NCBI GenBank assembly: GCA_017480285.1
Contig: JAFVAX010000011.1
Location: forward strand, 17,889 to 81,888
DNA length: 64,000 nucleotides
Direction of reading: 5' to 3'
Source: Paludibacteraceae bacterium
GTDB taxonomy: Bacteria > Bacteroidota > Bacteroidia > Bacteroidales > Paludibacteraceae
A program made the position numbers and the translations under genes. Below the pieces are notes generated by a model. It worked only from the letters and a program-made list of their open reading frames with translations, had not been told where the DNA came from and made no database searches. Of the stretch, positions 1-8,260 are shown piece after piece. Within the stretch, counting starts at the first letter, position 1. Each line of letters starts with the position of its first letter.

Positions 1-2238
1 GAAGAATATGTTTTCGCCCAAATTAAACGGAATGTTGCTGACCTCTGCACTATTGCGTACAATGTTGCGATATTGCGTTTTCAGTGTCTCCGACAATTTC
101 GTTGTTTTCTGGCGATAGGTGTCATTCAGTCGGTTAAACTCTTTTTCCGCCCAATGCACTAACTCTGTCATTTGGTTCTCATCGCACACAAAGAGAATCA
201 CATCCACTTTTTCAATAACATGGTTATCCACATCTCCATATTTTGTTGCGTAGGCTTTGGACACCTCTTCATCGCGGAGTTGTTTATCAGCAATACGCAC
301 TTGGCGATCCAAATCAACGGATGATTCAGAGAACAGATTGCCCGTTACAGCCGATTTTATTGGCTCACCAAATGCATCATATACATTCGCCAACATTTCA
401 AAGTTCATCACTTGCTGTTTGGCAGCAGCATATTTGCCAGAGTGTTTGAGCCCAAGAATGTAATTATGTATACGCTCAACGATATTTTCCACCACCTTTT
501 CGCGAGCCATCACATCTAATCCCGATATAAGCAGGAAATTTGAAAACTCAAAGAGTGATTTGAGGTAGTCGCTCATTTGGAAATTACGCACTTGATAAGA
601 ACGAAGTGCCAAAGAGTTAATAAACCGTACTATTTTTGAGCGGTCTAATTCATACTCAAAGTCAATGTTCATTTGGGGTACGCAATCGGCTTCACTTGCA
701 CAAACAGGAGCGCAAGCATCCCTGCTTGTGAGAACGGGATCATCCCCACTCGCAGAAACAGCACTCGTGGACGAGTGTGTACCCGTCGGCTCGTCAAACA
801 GCGACAACTGCCCCTCAGTGTTGATTTTCTTCACTTTGTGGACTGTAGGTCGCGTGGTTAAAACAGTATATGCGCCATGCTCTAATTCATCTCCATAAAC
901 GTCTGTTGGCAATTCTCCTCCTTCGGAGTTTTGCAGTTCATCCACCACTTGCCCGACTTTGTCAGCATCAAAGTGTGGCAGGAACAACTGCACATCGTTC
1001 AGCATATCGTCCACTAATATACGCTGCTGAATGGGAGTGCGCACCATGCGCCCGAGTAATTGAGCTATGACAGTTGCGTCTGTATAACGGCGGAAAGACA
1101 TCATCGTCTCTGCACGCGGGCAATCCCAACCTGTAGAAAGTGTCTCTTTGAAGAAAACAACACGCGCCATACGATTATCTTGTATCTTGGACGGTTCTTC
1201 ATAAGGAACATCCAGACCATTGACAGATATTACTCCTTTGGTATCTCCAAAAGCATGAACGACCTCACCTGTAGAAAATTGCACACCGGCTTTCTGCTCT
1301 ATCTGACGCAGGCACTCGTCCAAATCGGTCTCTGTGATATTGCCGTTGGCCCCATTGAGCACTTGTACTACAAAGACAGGTCGTACCATCCAATGGTGTT
1401 GCTCTCGGCAAAATGTTTCCCAGTGTTGGCATTTGGCGATCCATTCTTCGGTAGCCGCTTGCAAGATAGCCATGTCTTTCTGTTCACTTGCATCCTTAGG
1501 ATAGTAAATGATTACACGGTCTTTGAGCAAACCGGAAGCACGCACTTCATCCGTTGATACGCGCACCTGCTGAATGGTGGCGGAAGAATTTTGCACCAGC
1601 ATATTAAACCGTTGGATAGTAGCAGACATACCGATAACTACCGGCACGGGACTAAGACCATCTTTCTCACTACCCAATATAAATTTCTGCATGATAGTCG
1701 TTGCGCGTCCTGCTTCTTTCAGACCTCGCATACCACGGTGTGCTTCGTCAATGATGAAATAGAGGTGGTCTGCCTTTTCTGCAATTGTATTGGACAGCGT
1801 TTCATAAATCGTAAACTGCCGATTATCGGAATGTTTTGTCAGGTTAGACGATGTGCTCAGTTTTTGAGTATTGAGGAAATATATATGTCCTTCTTCTAAT
1901 GTTTCACAGTCGAATGAATCATCTTCAATAACAACGCATTGATCCAAACGAATCTTGTCTGCCCGATTGTCAATCTTCTCTTTGGATTGCAGATTCAGTT
2001 CCGGCGAGTCGCTAAGCCACACAAAGATAGCTTCGGGTTGCTCCACATACGTCTCGTTGCCGAAATAGATTTCCTCAATGAGAGCAGACATGATAATCGT
2101 TTTACCGGCACCGGTAGGAGCGGTAAACGATATTACTTGGTTTTGATGCGTCTGTTTATAGAAATTCTGCGCATTTGCACAATTTTTGCGCAGATGCTCT
2201 ACAGCACGCTTTTGGAATGTCATCAATTCGTCTTTCAT
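1..2238 (-). CDS. res: Type III restriction enzyme Res subunit (helicase/nuclease), 3' end off window
   Basis: This is the ATP-dependent translocase and endonuclease subunit of a type III restriction-modification system. 746 codons are in the window and the reading frame is still open at base 1, so the C-terminal nuclease part is not seen. Visible helicase motifs are Walker A (TAPTGAGKT, about residues 39-47), motif II (IIDEAHRG) and a later MSAT motif, followed by a motif VI-like stretch (QLLGRMVRTP). It starts at the ATG at 2238, 15 bases after the stop of the DUF4143 ATPase, in the order mod, ATPase, res on one strand. Around residues 485-522 a Ser/Ala/Cys-rich low-complexity segment coincides with a palindromic DNA repeat (676-784). 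The family assignment is firm; recognition specificity cannot be read from the sequence. Confidence 0.88.
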   Translation of the reverse strand, partial: MKDELMTFQKRAVEHLRKNCANAQNFYKQTHQNQVISFTAPTGAGKTIIMSALIEEIYFGNETYVEQPEAIFVWLSDSPELNLQSKEKIDNRADKIRLDQCVVIEDDSFDCETLEEGHIYFLNTQKLSTSSNLTKHSDNRQFTIYETLSNTIAEKADHLYFIIDEAHRGMRGLKEAGRATTIMQKFILGSEKDGLSPVPVVIGMSATIQRFNMLVQNSSATIQQVRVSTDEVRASGLLKDRVIIYYPKDASEQKDMAILQAATEEWIAKCQHWETFCREQHHWMVRPVFVVQVLNGANGNITETDLDECLRQIEQKAGVQFSTGEVVHAFGDTKGVISVNGLDVPYEEPSKIQDNRMARVVFFKETLSTGWDCPRAETMMSFRRYTDATVIAQLLGRMVRTPIQQRILVDDMLNDVQLFLPHFDADKVGQVVDELQNSEGGELPTDVYGDELEHGAYTVLTTRPTVHKVKKINTEGQLSLFDEPTGTHSSTSAVSASGDDPVLTSRDACAPVCASEADCVPQMNIDFEYELDRSKIVRFINSLALRSYQVRNFQMSDYLKSLFEFSNFLLISGLDVMAREKVVENIVERIHNYILGLKHSGKYAAAKQQVMNFEMLANVYDAFGEPIKSAVTGNLFSESSVDLDRQVRIADKQLRDEEVSKAYATKYGDVDNHVIEKVDVILFVCDENQMTELVHWAEKEFNRLNDTYRQKTTKLSETLKTQYRNIVRNSAEVSNIPFNLGENIFF
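676..784. repeat. Compound palindromic repeat inside res
   Basis: The segment contains two short perfect hairpins, CAAGCA/TGCTTG (713-718 and 723-728) and CACTCGT/ACGAGTG (762-768 and 771-777). It is bounded by GGGTAC near 676 and GTACCC near 779. It is read in frame and gives a low-complexity stretch that does not look like helicase family sequence. I infer an inserted palindromic element that kept the frame; its exact ends are uncertain. Confidence 0.5.
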
Positions 2239-2253
2239 ATCATCTCTTGCTTG

Positions 2254-3573
2254 TTAGTCATTTTGCTCGCCATTGGCGAGTAATTTGAAATACGCCTCTG
2301 TCGCAACCAAAGGAATGTTTTCCATCCATTCTTGATTGACATATTGTTTCATTGATATACGCAGTCCTTTCATTTGCGACTGATGTTCGTTGATGAATGA
2401 ATGCAGCGACTTGCTTTTAACATTCTCTTCTGCCTTTACCTCTATAGGGATGATTCTTCTACCGCATTGCACAAGGAAATCTATCTCTAATTGTGAATTG
2501 TCTTTGCTAAAATAGTAAGCATATACATCTTCAATAGGACGAATTTGTTGCAAAACAAAGTTCTCAGAAAGTGCTCCTTTGAATTCTGAGAAAACCATAT
2601 TTCCCGCCAATATGTCTTTCGGTTGCGTCTGTGCCATAGCCCCCAATAGCCCTACGTCAAGCAGAAACATCTTGAATGCTGAACTATCTGCATAAAACTT
2701 AAGAGGCATCTCGGGAGTTTTGCATCTGCAGACTTTGTAGACGATACCTGCATCAACAAGCCATTGTAATGCCAACTCAAAATCGGCTGCCCTCGCGCCT
2801 TTCTTTATCAAGCCGAAAATGAACTTCTTGTTTTCTTTTGCCAACTGTGAGGGGATACTCTCCCAAACTTGATGTATGCGCTGCGCCAATATTGTCGTAT
2901 GTTTGCTGATGTCGCGGTTATAAGCCTCTAATATATTCATTTGTATCTGCCGTGTCTTCTTTGTGTCGCCGGATTGTAAAAATTCGTTTACCGCTTCCGG
3001 CATACCTCCTGTAAAATAGTACTCACGAAGGCGGTCAGTCAGATACTCTTGCTCTAACTCAATAGCACGCCAATCATTAGACATCAATGCTTCCGTTATT
3101 CTTTTTCGTTTACATGCCCGCAAATATTCCAAGAATGTCATAGGATACATACTGAGCATATCTACTTTGCCCACCGGGAAACTCTCACCTTTGTGGAGTG
3201 TCAATCCTAATAAAGAGCCGGCAACTGCCACATGCAATAGAGGCAGATTCTCGCAGAAATATTTTAACGATGCAACACCGTTAAACACTTCCTGTATCTC
3301 ATCGAAAACCAAAAGCGTCTTACCCGGTACTATCTTTTTGTCCGTGTGATGCTCTATGTCCGTAATAATACGCGAGATGTCAAAATTGCGAAAGAGTTTG
3401 TTGGCAAAATCGTTATTGTGGCAGTTGATATACACGTATGATTCAAATTCGTTTTTGCCGAATTGATTCAAGATATATGTTTTCCCTACCTGCCTTGCAC
3501 CAAGCAGGATTAGAGGCTTATGATTTGCATCAAACTTCCATTGTGTTAATCGTTGGTAAACAAATCGTTCCAT
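2254..3573 (-). CDS. AAA ATPase with C-terminal DUF4143 (nuclease-like) domain
   Basis: A protein of 439 residues. Walker A is GARQVGKT (residues 25-32) and Walker B is LLVFDEIQE (about 87-95), typical of the Bacteroides/archaeal AAA_14 ATPases. The C-terminal third carries the DUF4143 pattern with a DFLV ... PIEVKA end that resembles a PD-(D/E)xK core (about residues 365-385). Such proteins are common in Bacteroidales, but their cellular role is poorly defined. Here the gene lies between mod and res of a type III system on the same strand, 125 bases after mod and 15 bases before res. It could therefore be a cargo gene, or a third component. The upstream gap is filled with four tandem repeats that may control it. 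Confidence 0.8.
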   Translation of the reverse strand: MERFVYQRLTQWKFDANHKPLILLGARQVGKTYILNQFGKNEFESYVYINCHNNDFANKLFRNFDISRIITDIEHHTDKKIVPGKTLLVFDEIQEVFNGVASLKYFCENLPLLHVAVAGSLLGLTLHKGESFPVGKVDMLSMYPMTFLEYLRACKRKRITEALMSNDWRAIELEQEYLTDRLREYYFTGGMPEAVNEFLQSGDTKKTRQIQMNILEAYNRDISKHTTILAQRIHQVWESIPSQLAKENKKFIFGLIKKGARAADFELALQWLVDAGIVYKVCRCKTPEMPLKFYADSSAFKMFLLDVGLLGAMAQTQPKDILAGNMVFSEFKGALSENFVLQQIRPIEDVYAYYFSKDNSQLEIDFLVQCGRRIIPIEVKAEENVKSKSLHSFINEHQSQMKGLRISMKQYVNQEWMENIPLVATEAYFKLLANGEQND

Positions 3574-3576
3574 ATT

Positions 3577-3702
3577 TAAAACTACATTTTTATGAGGGAA
3601 TAATTTCTAAAAACTACATTTTTATGAGGGAATAATTTCTAAAAAAACCGCATTTTTATGAGGGAATAATTTCTAAAAACCACATTTTTATGAGGGAATC
3701 AT
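3577..3702. repeat. Four tandem 32-34 bp repeats upstream of the AAA ATPase
   Basis: A unit with core ACATTTTTATGAGGGAAT occurs at 3584, 3616, 3650 (variant GCAT) and 3682, so the periods are 32, 34 and 32 bases, about three helical turns. The last copy overlaps the mod stop codon. On the gene strand each unit reads CCTCATAAAAATG, and two copies continue with TAG directly after the ATG (a start-stop pair). The array fills the mod-ATPase gap, so it may be an operator array or leader element. There are no unique spacers, so it is not CRISPR. Confidence 0.8.
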
Positions 3703-5771
3703 CTCGGTATATTGATTCGGAAATTATCTAAGTAGTCACGATAGAGTTGGCAAGTGTGCAAATGTCGCGACGGCATGGCAGTTGTAAGAGCTTTTGACAT
3801 CTCGCGATACATGGATGCACTATCCACTATCAAATAGATGTCGCGGATAGTTTCGTTTTCCTGTACTTGCTGCATAAACTCGGCAAAGGCTTTTGCTTCG
3901 TTGAGCACTGCAAAATCATTTTCGGGTAGTATCAACATATCCGGAACTGCTTCACCTGCTAAAGAAGGACACGCGCCTATGGCACCGGATTTCATCCATA
4001 GCAGCGGCAGTAACTCGCGGAACTGCTTGCCAAGTGCTACGTTATCCTTGTCAAGAAAACGCAACTTGAAATAGATGCAGTTGCTGTCGAAGCCGTCGGA
4101 CATCTTGAGGTTTTCCCCGCCCCCTGTCCCCCTCCCCGCAAGCGGGGCGGGGGAGTTCGTAGTAAGGGACTCCCCCTCTAAGTTAGAGGGGGTTAGGGGG
4201 CGTGTGTTTTTAACTCCAAGATACTCCCCTTTCAGCGGCACACCGTTTACATCCACGCCGCGTATCGAGCAAACCGTTCTGGGCCAGCAGACATAACGTG
4301 CAATACCAAGTTTCTCCCATTCTTCATCACCCGGTTTGTAGCCTTGTTTGGAGAGTGCTTTTGCTTCTTCGACCGACACTTCGTTATTGGTCACCATGAT
4401 ACAACGGCGATGACCACCATCTTCTGCATTGAGCAAATTGACTGCATGAAGCGTTGTTCCACTACCCGCAAAGAAATCCACAATCAACGCATCGGGCTTA
4501 TTGGCAACAAAGAACCGTATCGCATCATGAACAGCATAAAGGGATTTTGGGAATGTGAAACGATTGTCGCCGATTACTTTCTTTAATAATGCACTTCCTT
4601 GTGTTTGTGCATTATGTGAGGCATAATTCCATTGTGTTGTTGGCATTGTTTCTTTTCCATTCATATAAAAGGCTTTAATTGAGCCATCCTCATTTTTACC
4701 AACAATTGTAGCAAGACCTGATTCAATATCAGCAATTTTTCCTGAATATAAGTATTGTAGTATGTATTGTTGAGGCTTATCTGGCTGATATTTACCTACT
4801 CTGATATAACCTTTTTCCAATCGTCTAATGGTTTCTATCGGTTCAGTGGACCACATCATTTCTGTTCCATCTTCTTTAATTGGAAAGACGGCAGTACAAC
4901 CCTCTATTTGTTCAACCGAGAATCTATCTACATTTGGTGCAATTGGTTCACCAACTTTAACTATTTGCTTGGTCTGATTATTTACATATATAGGGTAAAA
5001 CTGATTTGGACGAGTAGGTCTTAAATTATCACTCCCTTGACGACGAAATGTTCGCCAATCTACTTCTACTATTTCATTCTTTTCTACGATTGGTGTTATG
5101 GACATATTCCCAAAACGAAGGAAATATATGTATTCGTCAGTTCTATTAAAAGAGTCAGGGCGTTGTGTGCCTGTAGGATTTATCACACTACTCACCATTT
5201 GCATTCTTGCTTCCGGGAATAATTCTTCGAGCAGACAACCTAAATGAAGGTATTCTTTTTCGTCGATAGTGACGATGAGTACGGAATCTTTGGGGTTGAG
5301 CAGTCGTTTCGCTAACAATAAGCGACGCTTCATCATGGATAACCATTTACTATGACGATACGTGTCTGCGGTGTCCACATAGTCGTTGTTGTACTTCCAG
5401 TCTTTTGCGCCGGTGTTGTATGGCGGGTCGATATAGATGCAGTCCACCGATGCGGGATAAAGATAAGCAAGCAGTTGCAGTGCATAGTAGTTGTCCGCCT
5501 CAATGAGTGCGTGCCATGGGGTGTCGCTTGGAGCGCGGACGTCCCCGTCCGCACAAGATTGGGATGCGGACGAGGACGACCGCGCTCCAATTACCCAATC
5601 TATTACCTCCAAGCCCGGATAGATAGGTCCATCGTTGAGCCCATCGGGCAAGTGATCTTCAAACACAAGCCCGAAACGTTTGTGCTTCATCACCTTGCGT
5701 AACTCCGCCTCTATCTGTTGCCGAAGGTTGTCATCTTTTATCTGTTTAATAAGGTCATTTATTGCTGCCAT
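3699..5771 (-). CDS. mod: Type III DNA methyltransferase Mod (N6-adenine)
   Basis: The modification subunit, 690 residues. Motif IV DPPYNTG lies near residue 115 and motif I DFFAGSGTT near residue 435. This order (IV before I) marks a beta-class adenine N6 methyltransferase; the region between them carries target recognition. I choose the ATG at 5771 (MAAIND) rather than the longer frame reaching 5834, because a consensus promoter occupies 5804-5835. Two palindromic repeats are inserted in frame: near residues 61-81 and near residues 519-552, both in places where linker sequence is expected. The gene starts the mod, ATPase, res operon. No simple repeat tract suited to phase variation is visible in it. 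Confidence 0.9.
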   Translation of the reverse strand: MAAINDLIKQIKDDNLRQQIEAELRKVMKHKRFGLVFEDHLPDGLNDGPIYPGLEVIDWVIGARSSSSASQSCADGDVRAPSDTPWHALIEADNYYALQLLAYLYPASVDCIYIDPPYNTGAKDWKYNNDYVDTADTYRHSKWLSMMKRRLLLAKRLLNPKDSVLIVTIDEKEYLHLGCLLEELFPEARMQMVSSVINPTGTQRPDSFNRTDEYIYFLRFGNMSITPIVEKNEIVEVDWRTFRRQGSDNLRPTRPNQFYPIYVNNQTKQIVKVGEPIAPNVDRFSVEQIEGCTAVFPIKEDGTEMMWSTEPIETIRRLEKGYIRVGKYQPDKPQQYILQYLYSGKIADIESGLATIVGKNEDGSIKAFYMNGKETMPTTQWNYASHNAQTQGSALLKKVIGDNRFTFPKSLYAVHDAIRFFVANKPDALIVDFFAGSGTTLHAVNLLNAEDGGHRRCIMVTNNEVSVEEAKALSKQGYKPGDEEWEKLGIARYVCWPRTVCSIRGVDVNGVPLKGEYLGVKNTRPLTPSNLEGESLTTNSPAPLAGRGTGGGENLKMSDGFDSNCIYFKLRFLDKDNVALGKQFRELLPLLWMKSGAIGACPSLAGEAVPDMLILPENDFAVLNEAKAFAEFMQQVQENETIRDIYLIVDSASMYREMSKALTTAMPSRHLHTCQLYRDYLDNFRINIPR
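4113..4215. repeat. GC-rich palindromic repeat in the mod gene
   Basis: Two hairpins sit side by side: CCCCGC/GCGGGG around 4133-4146, and a 10 bp stem CCCCCTCTAA/TTAGAGGGGG (4172-4181 and 4183-4192). The base composition (many C and G runs) is unlike the surrounding AT-rich DNA. It is translated in frame into a Pro/Gly/Ser-rich linker (for example LTPSNLEGE, SPAPLAGRG). This type of translated repeat looks like a dispersed genomic element rather than part of the enzyme fold. Confidence 0.6.
5528..5590. repeat. Long inverted repeat inserted in the mod gene
   Basis: Arms of 26 bases at 5528-5553 and 5565-5590 match at 24 of 26 positions, with an 11-base loop. Both outer ends read TTGGAGCGCGG in their own direction. 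It is read in frame and gives a Ser/Ala-rich stretch before the SDTPWHALI sequence of Mod. Confidence 0.7.
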
Positions 5772-5803
5772 ACTAATATACCGAAATATACTTATATATA
5801 GCA

Positions 5804-5835
5804 CAAAAATACAAAAAAAATAACAAAATTGCAAA
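5804..5835 (-). promoter_or_regulatory. Promoter of the mod-ATPase-res operon
   Basis: On the minus strand, TTTG (5832-5835) is followed after 20 bases by TATTTTTG (5804-5811), the Bacteroidetes form TTTG-N20-TAnnTTTG. The start of transcription would be about 25 bases before the chosen mod ATG at 5771. Confidence 0.65.
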
Positions 5836-5860
5836 TAGTTTGAGTTTTAATGCAAAAACA

Positions 5861-5890
5861 AAAAAACGCATTCTTTTGAATGCGTTTTTT
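5861..5890. terminator. Bidirectional intrinsic terminator
   Basis: A perfect 13 bp stem (5861-5873 with 5878-5890) has a TTTT loop. Its outer six pairs form an A/T tract on both sides, so it can end transcripts in either direction. It lies directly after the HMA-like gene and before the mod promoter. Confidence 0.85.
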
Positions 5891-5935
5891 TATAAGCATC
5901 AGTTTTTATCCCTTTAACGAAAGGGCAAAAACGGC

Positions 5936-6292
5936 TTATCGCCTTGTGTCGTCACGAACGGCTGGGTTATCAGCCTTAATGCCTGACGATGCCTTGGGGT
6001 CGGCAACCTCAATCTTCTTTACGGGCTTATTCATATCCTCAAAGGCTTTTTTAAGTCCGTCAAGGTCGTTGTCGCGAGAGTCAAAAACAACCTTTACATT
6101 TTGGCGACGAAGATCAACAATAACATTTTTCACACCCTTTTGAGCCTCTATATTCTTCTGAATAAGAGCCACTTCGCTTTTGTTTTGAATGCTTACAAAG
6201 AACAAAGCCGATTTGTCATACGACAGTTTAAGAGCGAAAACACTTGTTGCCATAACAATAACAAGCGAGAGCAACATCATTCTTGTTTTCAT
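5936..6292 (-). CDS. Small exported HMA-like protein
   Basis: 118 residues with a signal peptide (MKTRMMLLSLVIVMATSVFA). The mature part has the beta-alpha-beta pattern of heavy-metal-associated domains (AQKGVKNVIVDLRRQNVKVVFD, residues about 51-71, being a typical second strand pair), but no CxxC metal-binding motif. So it is either a non-metal-binding member or unrelated with a similar fold. It is the last gene before the 5861-5890 terminator and follows the flavodiiron gene by 32 bases. Its function is unknown. Confidence 0.6.
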   Translation of the reverse strand: MKTRMMLLSLVIVMATSVFALKLSYDKSALFFVSIQNKSEVALIQKNIEAQKGVKNVIVDLRRQNVKVVFDSRDNDLDGLKKAFEDMNKPVKKIEVADPKASSGIKADNPAVRDDTRR

Positions 6293-6324
6293 ACGAGTAA
6301 CATTTAATTGGTTAATAAATATGG

Positions 6325-7488
6325 TTAACTGTTTATTATCTGATTTACAAGCGTTTCTAATTGCGCTTTATCTTGTTCCTTCATCCGGCTTCTAATAGTA
6401 ACCACGGGTTCTACAAGCCTTATATCTTTCATTGTCTCAAGCATCTGCTTCATCACCCGTCCTGCGCTTGGTGCCCACGAGCCGTTCTCAACGAGTGCAA
6501 CGGTTTTGTTTTGCCATGCTTTCTGTTGCAAGTGGTGCAGCAAGTTGTGCATCGGCGGGAAAAGTCCTGCATCATACGATGCTGCGAGCAGTATTGCCTT
6601 GCCGTATGCAAAGGCATCTTCGACAGCAAACGACACTTCAGTCTCGGTCAAATCCATAAGGCATACATCTACACCTTTGTCCTGAAGCAACTTAGCCACA
6701 TACTCTGCTACAATTTTCGTGCCACCGTGAATAGAGGCATACCCTACAAACATTCCTTCGCGCTCTGCCTCGTATTTCGACCATATATCGTAAAGACGGA
6801 TATAGTAGGGCAAATCGTTGGTCAGTTGCGGTCCGTGAAGCGGATAAATAGCATTCACTTTCAAGCCTGCGACTTTGCGAAGCAGTGTTTGAACTGGTGC
6901 TCCATATTTGCCACATATATTGAAAAAGTAGCGTCGTGCTTCACACGCCCAATCTTCATCCGTAGGTACCGACAATGCTCCAAACTTGCCAAAAGCGTCA
7001 GCAGAGAAGAGGATACCTGTCTGCTCCTCAAAACTCACCATCACTTCGGGCCAGTGCACCATCGGTGCTGTAAGGAAACGAAGCGTATGCTTGCCTAAAG
7101 ACAAAGTGTCGCCATCCTTGACAGCAACCGCCCTACCTTCAATATCAACATTCTCAAAGAACTGTGGCAACATCTGCAAAGCCTTTTGTGTAGCCACCAC
7201 TTGCAGGTTTTTGTATTTCTCCAATAACTTACCTATAAGTGCCGAGTGGTCGGGTTCGAGGTGATGAACGACAAGGTAGTCAGGCGTTCTGCCACAAAGA
7301 GCCTTCTCAAGATTTTGAAGCCAAAGGTCAGCCTTGCGAATATCAACCGTATCAAGTATGGCACATTTCTCATCGTCAATAAGATAAGAGTTGTATGCCA
7401 TACCTTCAGGCACGGGGTATTGGTTTTCAAACAAGCGGATATCGGTGTCATCAACACCGATATATTTAATCATACTGTCTTGTTGCAT
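6325..7488 (-). CDS. Flavodiiron protein (A-type flavoprotein, O2/NO reductase)
   Basis: 387 residues from the ATG at 7488 (MQQDSMIKY). The N-terminal metallo-beta-lactamase-like domain carries the di-iron ligand motif HLEPDH (about residues 76-81). The C-terminal flavodoxin domain starts near the GYASIHGGT phosphate-binding loop (about residues 252-260). In anaerobes the family reduces oxygen to water or NO to N2O in the cytoplasm, fed by rubredoxin. A rubredoxin gene ends 4 bases upstream, which supports a paired role in oxygen or nitrosative stress defence. A longer frame upstream overlaps the rubredoxin gene and is not needed. Confidence 0.88.
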   Translation of the reverse strand: MQQDSMIKYIGVDDTDIRLFENQYPVPEGMAYNSYLIDDEKCAILDTVDIRKADLWLQNLEKALCGRTPDYLVVHHLEPDHSALIGKLLEKYKNLQVVATQKALQMLPQFFENVDIEGRAVAVKDGDTLSLGKHTLRFLTAPMVHWPEVMVSFEEQTGILFSADAFGKFGALSVPTDEDWACEARRYFFNICGKYGAPVQTLLRKVAGLKVNAIYPLHGPQLTNDLPYYIRLYDIWSKYEAEREGMFVGYASIHGGTKIVAEYVAKLLQDKGVDVCLMDLTETEVSFAVEDAFAYGKAILLAASYDAGLFPPMHNLLHHLQQKAWQNKTVALVENGSWAPSAGRVMKQMLETMKDIRLVEPVVTIRSRMKEQDKAQLETLVNQIINS

Positions 7489-7492
7489 TGTC

Positions 7493-7657
7493 TTATTCCT
7501 CAGTCGGTTCAAAGTCTGATTTACCAACACCGCATAGTGGGCATACCCAATCTTCAGGTATATCTTCAAAGGCAGTTCCTGGTGCTATACCGCTATCGGG
7601 ATCACCTTGCTCGGGGTCATAAACATAACCGCAAACTGTACATACATACTTTTTCAT
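7493..7657 (-). CDS. Rubredoxin
   Basis: A 54-residue protein beginning [18 protein letters not shown]. The two iron-binding pairs are CTVCG (Cys6, Cys9) and CPLCG (Cys39, Cys42), with DWVCP and the acidic patch typical of rubredoxins. It would hold one Fe(Cys)4 centre and pass single electrons to the flavodiiron protein encoded 4 bases downstream. The upstream side is occupied by the 39 bp palindrome array. Confidence 0.95.
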   Translation of the reverse strand: MKKYVCTVCGYVYDPEQGDPDSGIAPGTAFEDIPEDWVCPLCGVGKSDFEPTEE

Positions 7658-7688
7658 AATGTCTTGTTTTTTTAGTTTATACTTATTC

Positions 7689-7876
7689 TTCGGGCTTACG
7701 CCCGAAGCAGTTAACGAAGTCTTTTTATTCGGGCTTACGCCCGAAGCAGTTAACGAAGTCTTTTTATTCGGGCTTACGCCCGAAGCAGTTAACGAAGTCT
7801 TTTTATTCGGGCTTACGCCCGAAGCAGTTAACGAAGTCTTTTTATTCGGGCTTATGCCCGAAGCAGTTAACGAAGT
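7689..7876. repeat. Tandem array of five 39 bp palindromic units
   Basis: Units start at 7689, 7728, 7767, 7806 and 7845. Each begins with TTCGGGCTTACGCCCGAA, a 7 bp stem around a four-base loop, followed by GCAGTTAACGAAGTC. The fifth copy has TTAT in place of TTAC in the loop. The array lies between the unknown 7882-8256 gene and rubredoxin, so in the operon transcript it would form a row of five hairpins. The plus-strand reading frame through it is only a by-product of the period being a multiple of three. Confidence 0.9.
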
Positions 7877-7881
7877 CTATA

Positions 7882-8256
7882 TCAACTATTCCTCATCTGT
7901 CTTGCTTTCTTAAATTTCTCGGCGAGTTCGGAGAAAGAGGTGCCTTGTCGGTCAGCCTCCTGTTGCATCTTACTGACAAAAGTAAAATAGTCGCCTGACG
8001 ATTGCAAGGCTTTTCTCGTTACTTTTTCCGGATAAAGGATATAATACACATCTTCGGGTCTTCGGGCATACATCACCGTCTTTGGCAGTTCGGTCTTCCA
8101 CATAATATCATTTGTCCGATGCAGAGCCTTGAGCAGCAATATTCTCGCACTTGCCGAGTATGGCGCATAGGTCAAGAGTGCTCTAAGTGCCTCTATATCT
8201 TCTCCCATAACCGAATCAGGCGATTGCAACAGTTCAATATAATCTTCTTTTGTCAT
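7882..8256 (-). CDS. Conserved-looking protein of unknown function (124 aa)
   Basis: I do not recognise the family. The protein is soluble, has no signal peptide, and is mostly helical by composition (for example EDIEALRALLTYAPYSASARILLLKAL, a helix-turn-helix-like repeat as in TPR-type folds). The ATG at 8256 (MTKEDYI) lies 4 bases after the lptE stop, which suggests translational coupling; a longer TTG-start frame would overlap lptE and is less likely. The stop is 5 bases from the palindrome array. Confidence 0.6.
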   Translation of the reverse strand: MTKEDYIELLQSPDSVMGEDIEALRALLTYAPYSASARILLLKALHRTNDIMWKTELPKTVMYARRPEDVYYILYPEKVTRKALQSSGDYFTFVSKMQQEADRQGTSFSELAEKFKKARQMRNS

Positions 8257-8260
8257 CTCT

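Noticed and set aside
1-5771. Phase-variable Mod (phasevarion) through simple repeats
   Set aside because: No tetranucleotide, pentanucleotide or long homopolymer tract was seen in mod or its leader.
5772-5834. N-terminal extension of Mod
   Set aside because: The extension covers the promoter boxes (5804-5835) and is a hydrophobic AT-rich stretch; the ATG at 5771 gives the family N-terminus.
7659-7913. Plus-strand reading frame with a 13-residue repeat
   Set aside because: It is the translation of the 39 bp palindrome array and the ends of two minus-strand genes; the period being a multiple of three explains the absence of stops.
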